Below are positions 39,344 to 48,130 of a DNA stretch of 64,000 nt, one piece after another. This stretch comes from Bacillota bacterium. GTDB lineage: Bacteria > Bacillota > Clostridia > Christensenellales > Christensenellaceae. Both the position numbers and the translations under genes were made by a program. The DNA is taken from contig JAEWMJ010000004.1 in NCBI GenBank assembly GCA_023393165.1, positions 62,001 through 126,000 on the forward strand, in the 5' to 3' direction. Numbering within the stretch: position 1 is the stretch's first letter; the number at the start of each line of letters is the position of its first letter. The notes under the pieces are model-generated. The model had not been told where the DNA came from, did not search any database, and saw nothing but the letters and a program-made list of their open reading frames with translations.

Positions 39344-40150
39344 TTATTCAGAAACGCTGAATTTGAATGTTCCGCCGGGTACGGCGCAGAGTTCAATTAC
39401 ATTGTCCCGAAAAACAGACGCTACAATTTCCTGATTTGCATCTGTTACCGTAACAATAATACTGCCGTCCACCAGCGTGTATTCAATTTGCTTCTCGTCA
39501 AAGGCTGAAATCATGCCGTCGAACGATTCTTGCGATATAAAGATCTCAAGAGATTCGTTCATGGCGTCGTCTGCCGATTTTGCGGCCGCGTCTTCCTGCG
39601 GAGCAGCCTCGGCTGCAGCCGAAGCGGCAGGCGCGGAGCTGGCACCGGATTCCGAAGGCGCAATTTGCGCCCTGAAAAGGGAACCTTCATCCGACCCGGC
39701 AACATTCTGCTCTTCTGCGGATTCCGCTTTCATTTCCGGCGCTGCTCCTCCGGCAAGCGATGAATCCTGGGCTGCCGCAACTTCGCTGTTCGAATAGGAT
39801 GCGGTATTCGGGGCAGGCGCCAGAACACCCGAAAGAACAGCAGCCGAAACGATCGCCACAGCCGCAATTCCGGCTGCGATTGCGGGCATATATTTGAAGA
39901 ATTTATTTTTGGAAACAGTTTTGAGATCTGAACTTTTCCGTATTTTAGCGATCCATTGGGCATGAAATTGCGCAGGAAGAGGCTCGTCTTCCACTGTAGA
40001 CAAGCCTTGTTTTATTTTCACAAGATCGGAGTATTTTGCGGCGCAATCAGGGCATGCGGAAATATGCCTTTCCAGTTCGGCCTGGGCTGCAGGTTCCAAT
40101 TCACCGTCCATATACTGTTCGAACTTTTTTTCGATCAAATCGCAATTCAT
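39344..40150 (-). CDS. Zinc-finger anti-sigma-like transmembrane protein
   Basis: A 268-aa protein. Residues 1-45 form a zf-HC2 zinc-binding anti-sigma domain (His, CPDC in RHISACPDCAAKYSDL). A transmembrane helix lies near 87-110 (YMPAIAAGIAAVAIVSAAV). The extracellular part is Ala/Ser/Glu-rich low complexity (about 110-205), then a small folded end. Such proteins hold an ECF sigma factor at the membrane. No sigma gene is adjacent, which is unusual. Confidence 0.75.
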   Translation of the reverse strand: MNCDLIEKKFEQYMDGELEPAAQAELERHISACPDCAAKYSDLVKIKQGLSTVEDEPLPAQFHAQWIAKIRKSSDLKTVSKNKFFKYMPAIAAGIAAVAIVSAAVLSGVLAPAPNTASYSNSEVAAAQDSSLAGGAAPEMKAESAEEQNVAGSDEGSLFRAQIAPSESGASSAPAASAAAEAAPQEDAAAKSADDAMNESLEIFISQESFDGMISAFDEKQIEYTLVDGSIIVTVTDANQEIVASVFRDNVIELCAVPGGTFKFSVSE

Positions 40151-40321
40151 TCTTCTGCCTCTGGCGTCTTTTTATACTTATGACGAAAGTATAAACCAAA
40201 TGTTCCGAAAAATGAAGTTTTTTTTATTTTATTAGACGTCCCGTATCAGCAGACGCGAATTATGCAGCAGCGACGAATTGTATAAAGCAGCGTAAAAAAC
40301 GAATTATTGTGCAAGTCCTGA

Positions 40322-41815
40322 TTATACGTTATTTGAGATGGATTCCATATGGCTGTTTTTGGGTATCCTCAGAATAATTTCGGTTCCTATATTTATTTGG
40401 CTTTTTAAAACAAATTTTCCGCTTCCGTATATAAGATTCATTCTTTTTATGACATTGACCAGCCCGATACTGTTGTTGATATCATCGATTTCAGCGCCGA
40501 ACGTTACTCTTCCTTCTATCTCCCTGATTTTATCTTCCTCTATTCCGCAGCCGTCGTCTTTCACTGAAATGATAATATCCTGTTCTTCTTCATGAACCTT
40601 CAGCCAAATATTTCCCTTTAATTGTTTTTCCGCGTGGCCGTGAACGATCGCATTTTCTATCAGGGGCTGAATCAGCATGCTTGGTATGCTGTAATTTAAA
40701 GTATTTGGATCGATATCCGTATTAAATTCTATACGGGAACCGAACCTGATCTTTTGAATGAATATATAGCTGTTTACAATCCTGATTTCTTCTTCCAGCG
40801 TCGCAAAATTATTGACGCCCCGCAAGGAATAACGAAGCATGGTCGCCAGATTCTCAATGACTTCGCCGGTACGCGGCGCATCTTCAATCTGGGCCAGCGC
40901 ATGAATTGAATTCAGCGTATTAAAAAGAAAATGCGGATTCATTTGCATCTGCAGCATATTCAGCTCGGATGCCCGGACAAGCGTTTTCATCTTCAGGTTA
41001 TCCACCTGCTGGCTGGAAAGCTCCTGTTCTATTACTAATTTTTCTTCTATCTGGCGCATCATCATATTGTAACTTTTAATGAGGGTATTGATTTCCCGAT
41101 TGACATGTTTACTTTCCGATATTTCATTGTATTCTCCGCTGACCGAAAAATCCTCCATCCGTGACACAAGCTTGTCGATAGGCCTGGATATCCCTCTTGA
41201 GCTGAACAGCCCAAACAGGAAACAGAAACAGGCAATAGCGGCCGTAATCAGTATCGTATTGCCTTTTATGATCCGCTTTTGCATATCAAATTGCTCGTAT
41301 AATTCCTGCGATTGTTTAACAAGCAAATTTATTGCAAGATTTATTTCATTTTCTATATACTGTTTCAGTTTGTTTATTTCCCGCAGCGAACTTCGAAGAT
41401 AAACATCCGTCTCGCGAAGCTGGCTGGACAATCCGAAAAAAAGCTGCACTTCTTCATCAAATGTAAGAAACATGTTTTTAATATCGTAAAGATAATAATA
41501 GCTTCTGCCGCTGAGCTCAGCTTTCAGATTTTCTATGGTCTGCATTGTGTTATTATATTCCGTTTGATAGGTAAGCTCGAGTTCCTGCATACCGTCAGGC
41601 AAAACATCCGGCATTGTAGAAAGCAAAACACACATTTCGGTCAGCGAATCGTTTATCTCGACGAGCTTTGCCAATTGTGAATAAGATTGATAAAACCTGT
41701 TATAAAACGATTCGTATTGTCGCTGGGTTGCGGTAGAACTGAAAATGATGCCTGTAATTGCAATCGCAAAACAGAACATCAACGTTCCCATAATTGTAAG
41801 CCCTTTTTTTCTCAA
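40322..41815 (-). CDS. YesM-type sensor histidine kinase
   Basis: A 497-aa kinase: an N-terminal helix, an extracellular region to about 185, a second helix (ITAAIACFCFLFGLFSSRG), a HAMP domain, then the LytS/YesM His_kinase motif MQMNPHFLFNTLNSIHALAQ and a HATPase_c domain (VKDDGCGIEEDKI). Start is TTG at 41815, overlapping the response regulator stop by four bases (TTGA). It forms a two-component pair with 41812-42894. YesMN pairs usually sense extracellular carbohydrate and drive an adjacent importer, here 44174-47763. Confidence 0.85.
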   Translation of the reverse strand: MRKKGLTIMGTLMFCFAIAITGIIFSSTATQRQYESFYNRFYQSYSQLAKLVEINDSLTEMCVLLSTMPDVLPDGMQELELTYQTEYNNTMQTIENLKAELSGRSYYYLYDIKNMFLTFDEEVQLFFGLSSQLRETDVYLRSSLREINKLKQYIENEINLAINLLVKQSQELYEQFDMQKRIIKGNTILITAAIACFCFLFGLFSSRGISRPIDKLVSRMEDFSVSGEYNEISESKHVNREINTLIKSYNMMMRQIEEKLVIEQELSSQQVDNLKMKTLVRASELNMLQMQMNPHFLFNTLNSIHALAQIEDAPRTGEVIENLATMLRYSLRGVNNFATLEEEIRIVNSYIFIQKIRFGSRIEFNTDIDPNTLNYSIPSMLIQPLIENAIVHGHAEKQLKGNIWLKVHEEEQDIIISVKDDGCGIEEDKIREIEGRVTFGAEIDDINNSIGLVNVIKRMNLIYGSGKFVLKSQINIGTEIILRIPKNSHMESISNNV

Positions 41816-42894
41816 ATGTTCCGTACTCCCGACTTATAATTGGCAGGCGTAGTGCCTACATGCTTTTTAAAGATTTTATCGAAATAATTGATATCGTTAT
41901 ATCCGCATTGGAAAGCAATCTCTTTTATGCTCAGAGAAGTGCTTTGCAGCAGGTTACAGGCAAGCTCGAGCCTTTCCTGTGTAATAAATTCAATAAAATT
42001 GATCCCCATCTCTTCTTTGAATATGCGCGAAAGATATTGCGGCGAAATTTTCATATGGTCCGCCAGACTCTCCAAAGAAACCTTGCCTATATTGGTATAA
42101 TTGATATGTTTCTTTATCTTTTTTACGATGCTTTTATTTTTTGAAACGAATATGTCCATTTGACTCAAGATGTTTTCCGTCACTTTGCGAAGAGAATTCT
42201 CCAATTTAATAAAACGGATTTTATCGTCCAAATTTTCATCCGCTTTGCAGGTATTCTCAACTAAAAACAATACGTTATTTTCATCCATAGAAAATCCGAA
42301 TTTCTCAATTTGACAGCACATCAGGGATACCAGTTGAAGGCTTTGGGAAACGGCATTATCATAATCTTCAAAGAAAATTTCTCTGATAAAATCATTCAGC
42401 ATATTGTTTACATACATATGGTCGGAAGTCCGCAGCGCATAAAGCAGGTTTTCCCTGATTTTCATGATCTTTTTATGCTGTTCCCAATCCTTGCGGGCGC
42501 ATACGTCCTGCATACATTTGCTCGTATCACTGCCGAAAAACTTTGTTATTTTTTCTACCGCTTCCTGACGGTTGATCGGTTTTAAGATATAAGACTTTAC
42601 GCCGAGGTCAAGCGCTTCCGAAACAAAGCTGAAGCTGTCATAAGCGGAACAAATAATTATTTTTGCAAAAGGAAACTCTTCCAGTATCTGCCTGGAAGCT
42701 TCCAGGCCGTTCATTACCGGCAGGGTAATATCCATGATTACCCCATCCGGTCTGAACTTTCTGTACAATTCAACAGCCTGAATACCTGTCTCTGCTTCAC
42801 CAACAATTTCAACATCGGTAAAGTTTTGCTCCATCACCATTCTGATCGCATAGCGAGACAATTCTTCGTCATCGACAAGCATTATTGAACGCAT
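41812..42894 (-). CDS. YesN-type response regulator with AraC output
   Basis: A 360-aa regulator. The receiver domain (1-120) has IMLVDDEE at the start and the phosphorylation site in VIMDITLPVMNG. A linker of about 130 residues leads to an AraC/XylS double helix-turn-helix: LESLADHMKISPQYLSRIFK and SIKEIAFQCGYNDINYFDKI. It should activate the sugar-importer operon of which it is likely part. It lies 101 bp after the UROD-like gene. Confidence 0.88.
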   Translation of the reverse strand: MRSIMLVDDEELSRYAIRMVMEQNFTDVEIVGEAETGIQAVELYRKFRPDGVIMDITLPVMNGLEASRQILEEFPFAKIIICSAYDSFSFVSEALDLGVKSYILKPINRQEAVEKITKFFGSDTSKCMQDVCARKDWEQHKKIMKIRENLLYALRTSDHMYVNNMLNDFIREIFFEDYDNAVSQSLQLVSLMCCQIEKFGFSMDENNVLFLVENTCKADENLDDKIRFIKLENSLRKVTENILSQMDIFVSKNKSIVKKIKKHINYTNIGKVSLESLADHMKISPQYLSRIFKEEMGINFIEFITQERLELACNLLQSTSLSIKEIAFQCGYNDINYFDKIFKKHVGTTPANYKSGVRNI

Positions 42895-42995
42895 AAAATT
42901 CCTCCAATGCAGTCAATTCCAATATTTTTATTTTGAATGTAAAATAAAGAAGTTCTCTTTTCAGTTTAATTTTGAATAAAATGGCTGTCAAGGAT

Positions 42996-44177
42996 TTATT
43001 TGTATACACCGTATTCCTGAAGCGCTTCCCACATTGCCATATAATTTTCCGGCGGAACATCGCTTTGCACATTATGTACAGCCGCGAATACAAAGCCTCC
43101 TCCCGGTGCAAGATCGTCGATTCTCCTTTTTACTTCATCCCTGACTTCCATTGGAGTGCCGCCGGGAAGCACGGCCTGCGTATCAACGCCGCCCCCCCAG
43201 AAGGTAAACATTTCCCCGATCTCTTTTTTTAACACCTTCGAATCCATACCTTTGGCACTCACCTGCACCGGATTTAGAATATCGACTCCTTCTTCCCTTA
43301 AAAGTTCTGCAAAAGGAAGCATAGCGCCGCATGTGTGATAAAAAATATAGAGTTCGCCGACGCCGTTTATTTTTGCCTGCCGCCGTATAAAGGCATACAA
43401 TTCTTTATGATAAGGATGAACCATCTCCATATATAAATCAACCGAACATAAAAGACTGTTTTGCGTTGCCAGATCATCCGCCTCCGATACGATCAAAACA
43501 TTTTTGCCGACTGTTTTCAGCGCTTCTTCCCAGTATGCCATTTTGTATTCCGTAAATTTACGCATGAGCTTATGAGCAAATTCCTTTTCTATGCACATGT
43601 CGCAGAAAAACTTCTCGAATCCGCTTGTCCAAAGGGCCAGTTCCCATATTCCCGCCGCGTTTCTACCCAACACATATGCGCGCTGTTCATCATACCGATA
43701 ACGGTCCGCACGTTCTTTCATCGTGCGGAACCAGCCGGGATCCCTGCCGGACGGTATCGTATACGAATCGATGGCTTCAACTTCATCTGCATCGGCAAGC
43801 GGATGCCGCACCATATCAAAATAATGGCCGCCCTGCACCGGCATTTTCCAGCCGATGCCAAACTCATCCGACATAATATAATATTTGCCTTCTTCGTCCA
43901 TTACTGGCGGCTTATAGGCCGGCCGCACATACGGCGGTGAAGGATCAACTCCCCTGACATCCACTTTTAACAAATCAATGACATCGTCTTCTATTCGCGC
44001 AAGCTGCTGCGTAATGTCGGCAAAATCCACAGGCTTTACGGGCAGCCCCAGAAACTGCCGCAACGCTTTATAACAATGTATATTCATTCCGGTAAGTACG
44101 GTGCCTCCAAGATCAAACGGCACGCGGTCCGCCTCTTTGTGCCGAAGTGCTGAAAGAACCCTGTCATAGCTTATCAT
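42996..44177 (-). CDS. UROD-fold (MtaA/CmuA-like) protein in a sugar-import operon
   Basis: A 393-aa protein of the uroporphyrinogen decarboxylase superfamily. The start region MISYDRVLSALRHKEADRVP is diagnostic; YHTCGAMLPF near residue 280 matches the zinc site of the corrinoid methyltransferase branch (MtaA/CmuA). No haem genes are nearby and haem synthesis is therefore unlikely. Start at 44177 overlaps the permease stop by four bases (ATGA) with GGAGG upstream; the longer frame reads into rbsC. It may demethylate or otherwise act on the imported compound; no corrinoid protein gene is adjacent. Confidence 0.82.
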   Translation of the reverse strand: MISYDRVLSALRHKEADRVPFDLGGTVLTGMNIHCYKALRQFLGLPVKPVDFADITQQLARIEDDVIDLLKVDVRGVDPSPPYVRPAYKPPVMDEEGKYYIMSDEFGIGWKMPVQGGHYFDMVRHPLADADEVEAIDSYTIPSGRDPGWFRTMKERADRYRYDEQRAYVLGRNAAGIWELALWTSGFEKFFCDMCIEKEFAHKLMRKFTEYKMAYWEEALKTVGKNVLIVSEADDLATQNSLLCSVDLYMEMVHPYHKELYAFIRRQAKINGVGELYIFYHTCGAMLPFAELLREEGVDILNPVQVSAKGMDSKVLKKEIGEMFTFWGGGVDTQAVLPGGTPMEVRDEVKRRIDDLAPGGGFVFAAVHNVQSDVPPENYMAMWEALQEYGVYK

Positions 44178-45160
44178 ACCGTTTTCCTCCTTAACGTACC
44201 TGTTAACACGCTTTTTCGTGACATGCCAAAGCGGTCGATCAAAACCGCGATCAATAATGTTAAGCCGGTGACAAAGGTCTGCCAGTACACACTTACATTC
44301 AGCAATGTCATTGCATTTGCTATAATCGCCATCAGTACGCATCCGAGGAAAGCGCCGATCACTGTTCCTTCGCCGCCCTTGAGAGAAGCTCCGCCTATAA
44401 TAACGGCGGTAATTACTTTGAACTCCATTCCTACGCCTGCCGTTGTGGACGCCGATCCTAATCTTGCCGTTAAAACAATACCGGAGAACGCCGCCAGTAT
44501 TCCCATAATGATATAATTTCTGATTTTCATGCGTTCCACATGAATACCGCTTAATTTTGCCGCCTTTTCATTTCCTCCGATATAGTAGTTTTGCCGGAAA
44601 AACCGGGCCTTGCGCAAAAGGATATCCCCCACCACAACCAGTATGATCGCAAAAACAACCGGGAGCTGAACCATCCCTAATTTCGACTGCCCCAGCCAAG
44701 TAAAGGAATCCGGCAAATTGGAAATATTTTTTCCATCCATAATCACCAGCACAAGCCCACGGCACATGCTTTGCGTGGCAAGCGTTGTAACAAAAGGCGT
44801 AATACCCAGTTTCGCCACGGTAAAACCATTGATAAAACCTACAAGCGCGCCAACTCCCAGGCCGCCAAGGATCGCAAATACAACGGGCGCATCCAGCTTG
44901 ATTAAAAGCGCGGCAATACCGCCTGACAGCGCGACAATCGATCCCACCGACATATCAAAGCCGCCGCTTACCATAAGATTGACCATACCAACCGCCAATA
45001 TGGCCTCTACGGCCAGCCCCAGCAATACGGCCAACAAGTTTTCGGCGCTTAAAAAATACGGAGAAGCAAAACACATGACCGCAAACATGACTGCAACAAT
45101 AATTAAGATCATAAATTCCCGCTGGCTTCCCAGATTATTTTTCATAGAATGGATTTGCAT
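44174..45160 (-). CDS. Ribose-type ABC permease (second system)
   Basis: A 328-aa BPD_transp_2 permease with VSGGFDMSVGSIVALSGG near residue 65 and VIIGGASLKGGEGTVIGAFL near 250. About ten hydrophobic segments. GGGAGG precedes the ATG. It is encoded after its ATPase and before the UROD-like gene, with tight spacing (25 bp and a 4-bp overlap). Confidence 0.9.
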   Translation of the reverse strand: MQIHSMKNNLGSQREFMILIIVAVMFAVMCFASPYFLSAENLLAVLLGLAVEAILAVGMVNLMVSGGFDMSVGSIVALSGGIAALLIKLDAPVVFAILGGLGVGALVGFINGFTVAKLGITPFVTTLATQSMCRGLVLVIMDGKNISNLPDSFTWLGQSKLGMVQLPVVFAIILVVVGDILLRKARFFRQNYYIGGNEKAAKLSGIHVERMKIRNYIIMGILAAFSGIVLTARLGSASTTAGVGMEFKVITAVIIGGASLKGGEGTVIGAFLGCVLMAIIANAMTLLNVSVYWQTFVTGLTLLIAVLIDRFGMSRKSVLTGTLRRKTV

Positions 45161-45185
45161 TTCAGATTACCTCCCAATATGTTCT

Positions 45186-46688
45186 TCAGTTGGAACCGGC
45201 CGCTAATTTCATGATTGCCTGTTCGTTTACTTCCTGACTTGATAGTTCTCCCATCAACCTGCCGTTTTTCATGATATACACCCTGTCAGATACGCCAAGT
45301 ATTTCGGGAAGATCGGAGCTGATTACCATAATCGCACATTGTTTTTCTCTCGCCAGACGCCGCAGTGTTTTATATATCTCATATTTTGCTCCGACATCTA
45401 CGCCCCTTGTAGGTTCGTCAACGATCAAAAGTTTAGGCTCTGTGCCGATCCATTGGGCCAGCATCACTTTCTGCTGGTTCCCGCCGGACAGGTTGCATAT
45501 TTTTTGCCTGACGGAAGGCGTAGCAATGGAATATTTTTGGATGTCATCCACGCAGTGCCGTTGAACCTGGCGGTCCCGTATAAAGCCTCGTTTCGTATAT
45601 TTCCGCAGCTTGTTTGCGGCAAGGTTTTGCAGGATATCGAAATCCAGATACAATCCCAGCGCTTTCCTGTCTTCGGTCATATACGCAATGCCCTGTTTGA
45701 TTGCCCGCTCAGGCGAGCCCGTTGATATTTTTTTTCCATCGATAAACATGTCTCCGCCATCGAGAGGATTTGCGCCGAATATGGCCCGACCCAACTCGGT
45801 TCTACCTGCCCCCACAAGTCCCGAGAAGCCGACGATTTCTCCCTTTCTTATTTCAAAACTGATGTTTTCAAACACGCCCGAACAAGTCAGGCCGACTGCC
45901 TGAAAAAGAGTATCTCCGACCTTATCCCGGCTTTCGCGCACGCCGTATATGTTCTCAATGGATCTTCCCACCATATTTGAAATCAAAAAAACTTCATTGA
46001 TGTCCCCTAACTTTGCGCTGGTGATTTTTTCACCGTCACGCAGTACCGTAACGGTATCAGCGATTTCAAATACTTCGCTTAAATGGTGCGTTATATAAAT
46101 AAAACCAATTCCCTGGCTCTTTAACCTGTTGATATTTTTAAAAAGCTGCTCTACTTCAACGTCGGTCAGTGAACTTGTAGGCTCATCCAGTACGATAATT
46201 TTTGGATTTTCACTCATTGCTTTGAGTATTTCTATCACCTGCTGGTCGGCAATAGATAATGTATTGACCAATATTGCCGGATCCATGTCTGTTAAGCCAA
46301 ATGTCTCCAGAAGCTTTTTGGTATCGTCAAACATCTTTTTTCTGTCTACCATGCCAATCCTGTTGACCGGCTGCCTGTTAAAATAAATATTTTCGGCAAC
46401 GCTTAATTGCTGTACCAGGCTTAATTCCTGAAAAACGATTCCGATGCCGCTTTCGATGGAATCGCGCGCACTTGTGAAATGCATCTTTTTACCTTCCATA
46501 AAAATTTCGCCTTCATCTGCCTGTAATATACCGCCGAGCACCATCATCAAAGTTGATTTTCCCGCCCCGTTTTCGCCAACCAGAGCGTGGACCTCTCCTC
46601 TGTGAACGCCAAAGTCGACCCCAGAAAGCGCCCTGACACCGGGAAAGGTTTTTACTATCCCCTTTGCCTCAAATACATATCCACTCAT
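45186..46688 (-). CDS. Ribose-type ABC double ATPase (second system)
   Basis: A 500-aa RbsA/MglA-like protein: first cassette with Walker A GENGAGKST and Walker B IIVLDEPTSSL; second with degenerate Walker A GLVGAGRTELG, signature LSGGNQQKVMLAQW and LLIVDEPTRG. TAGGAG precedes the ATG. A strong stem-loop separates it from the binding-protein gene upstream. Confidence 0.92.
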   Translation of the reverse strand: MSGYVFEAKGIVKTFPGVRALSGVDFGVHRGEVHALVGENGAGKSTLMMVLGGILQADEGEIFMEGKKMHFTSARDSIESGIGIVFQELSLVQQLSVAENIYFNRQPVNRIGMVDRKKMFDDTKKLLETFGLTDMDPAILVNTLSIADQQVIEILKAMSENPKIIVLDEPTSSLTDVEVEQLFKNINRLKSQGIGFIYITHHLSEVFEIADTVTVLRDGEKITSAKLGDINEVFLISNMVGRSIENIYGVRESRDKVGDTLFQAVGLTCSGVFENISFEIRKGEIVGFSGLVGAGRTELGRAIFGANPLDGGDMFIDGKKISTGSPERAIKQGIAYMTEDRKALGLYLDFDILQNLAANKLRKYTKRGFIRDRQVQRHCVDDIQKYSIATPSVRQKICNLSGGNQQKVMLAQWIGTEPKLLIVDEPTRGVDVGAKYEIYKTLRRLAREKQCAIMVISSDLPEILGVSDRVYIMKNGRLMGELSSQEVNEQAIMKLAAGSN

Positions 46689-46727
46689 TTTTATCTCCTA
46701 CACCCGATTTATACAATAAAACGCATT

Positions 46728-46763
46728 GAATGAAAGGCGGACGAAAATGCCCGCCTTTCATTC
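46728..46763 (-). terminator. Intercistronic stem-loop after the second binding-protein gene
   Basis: A 13-bp perfect stem (GAATGAAAGGCGG, 46728-46740 with 46751-46763) between the binding-protein stop and ATPase start. It matches in placement the stem-loop at 11322-11351 of the first importer. Confidence 0.75.
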
Positions 46764-46770
46764 GCATCCC

Positions 46771-47763
46771 TTAAGAACGTTTAAAATATTTTGCATTATT
46801 GGCGTCTATGATGATAACGCCGGTATCAATGGAGTTGGGCACACCCATAACGCCCGCCGCCTTATTATCCGATGTAATCTCAATATTGGAATTATTCAGG
46901 TTCATGAGCAATTGAATGCCATAATACGGCATCAACGCAGTCTGCTGCGCTATGGATGCGGTTATTACGCCGTTTTCGATCTCCTGAAGTACATCTTCGC
47001 CTCTGTCCATGGACATGATTTTAATCTGCCCCGCTTTTCCCGCTTCTTTTACTGCGGCAGCGGCTCCTGCTCCGCCTGCGGCTTCCACGCATGCAATACC
47101 GCCAAGGTCAGGGTACTTTTGCAGCAGCGCGGCGGCAGCCTGCGCCGCAACAACCGAATCTGACTGCGTATCGGCGATCTGTACGATCTCTATATCCGGA
47201 TAATTTGCAAGCACTTCTTTATAACCTTGTATACGTTCTTCCAGGTTGGATTGGCCGGGCTTGGTCATCAGCGCCACTTTGCCTTTACCGCCCATTGCCT
47301 GCGCAAGGTATTCTCCGCCTGTCCTGCCTGCCGCAATATTGCCTGTACCCACAAAAGCGATACGGTTGGAATCCGGCAAGTCCGCATCCAACGTAACGAC
47401 CGGTATACCTGCTTCCATGGATTTATTGATTACCGGGGTCAAAACATCTTCAAATCCAACAACCACGATGCCATTTGGTTTTTTAGCGATTGCCTGCTCA
47501 AATGCCGCAATCATCGCATTCATGTCATAATCGGTAGGCCCGACGTATTCGGTCCGGACGCCCAGTTCTTTTCCGGCCATTTCGCATCCCAGCATATGGT
47601 CCGCAAAATAGTCAAGGCTGGATAACGCAGAAACCTCAATGTAAAGCTGGTCGCTTGTTTCAGGTGCACTGCTCTGCGCGTTTGTTTGAACCGTCGGACC
47701 TGCGCACGATATCAGTCCTATACAGAAGCACAGCACAAATAACACCAAAACAATTTTTTTCAT
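46771..47763 (-). CDS. Sugar-binding lipoprotein (second ribose-type system)
   Basis: A 330-aa exported lipoprotein (lipobox LISCAGP, Cys about 20) with a Peripla_BP_4 fold: VVVGFEDVLTPVINKSMEAG, VTLDADLPDSNRIAFVGTGN and IKIMSMDRGEDVL. GGGGAGG precedes the ATG. First gene of the operon reaching through ATPase, permease, UROD-like protein and probably YesN/YesM. The ligand is unknown. Confidence 0.9.
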   Translation of the reverse strand: MKKIVLVLFVLCFCIGLISCAGPTVQTNAQSSAPETSDQLYIEVSALSSLDYFADHMLGCEMAGKELGVRTEYVGPTDYDMNAMIAAFEQAIAKKPNGIVVVGFEDVLTPVINKSMEAGIPVVTLDADLPDSNRIAFVGTGNIAAGRTGGEYLAQAMGGKGKVALMTKPGQSNLEERIQGYKEVLANYPDIEIVQIADTQSDSVVAAQAAAALLQKYPDLGGIACVEAAGGAGAAAAVKEAGKAGQIKIMSMDRGEDVLQEIENGVITASIAQQTALMPYYGIQLLMNLNNSNIEITSDNKAAGVMGVPNSIDTGVIIIDANNAKYFKRS

Positions 47764-48130
47764 AAAAAATTCCTCCCCATAGAAATAATTTGGTAAATAA
47801 TGATAGTACTGTATGAATCAGCTTCATCATACCATAGCGTTAAAAAAACTGACAATCTGGATATATTTGAAGATAAAACAACTTAATTAATAAAAATGAT
47901 TTGCAGATTTGTTTTTTTGAATATAAATATTAATTTCTTCCACAACAATATAATTTTTTCCTGACTATACTGTCTATGAGAAAATATTTTATGATGCGCA
48001 CAGCACAAAATAATTAAGGCCATGTACAAATTTGCACATGGCCCAAATTTATATTATAGCTTGAGATAAGCACAAGCAAGAAGCCTGAAAAGTCCGCTTA
48101 CGCGCCGTGCGAATCATAGGCGTAAGTGGG
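47764..48130 (-). promoter_or_regulatory. Promoter of the second importer, and nrdJ terminator
   Basis: On the minus strand TTGTCA (47850-47855), an 18-bp spacer and TATGAT (47826-47831) lie about 63 bp before the binding-protein start. A terminator-like hairpin for nrdJ (GGCCATGT...ACATGGCC, 48020-48045) and a second stem (CTTACGC...GCGTAAG, 48098-48126) occupy the other end. No gene is seen in this gap. Confidence 0.6.

Noticed and set aside
42996..44342. Longer start at 44342 for the UROD-like protein
   Set aside because: The first 55 codons overlap rbsC out of frame and show no family similarity; GGAGG and the ATGA overlap support 44177.
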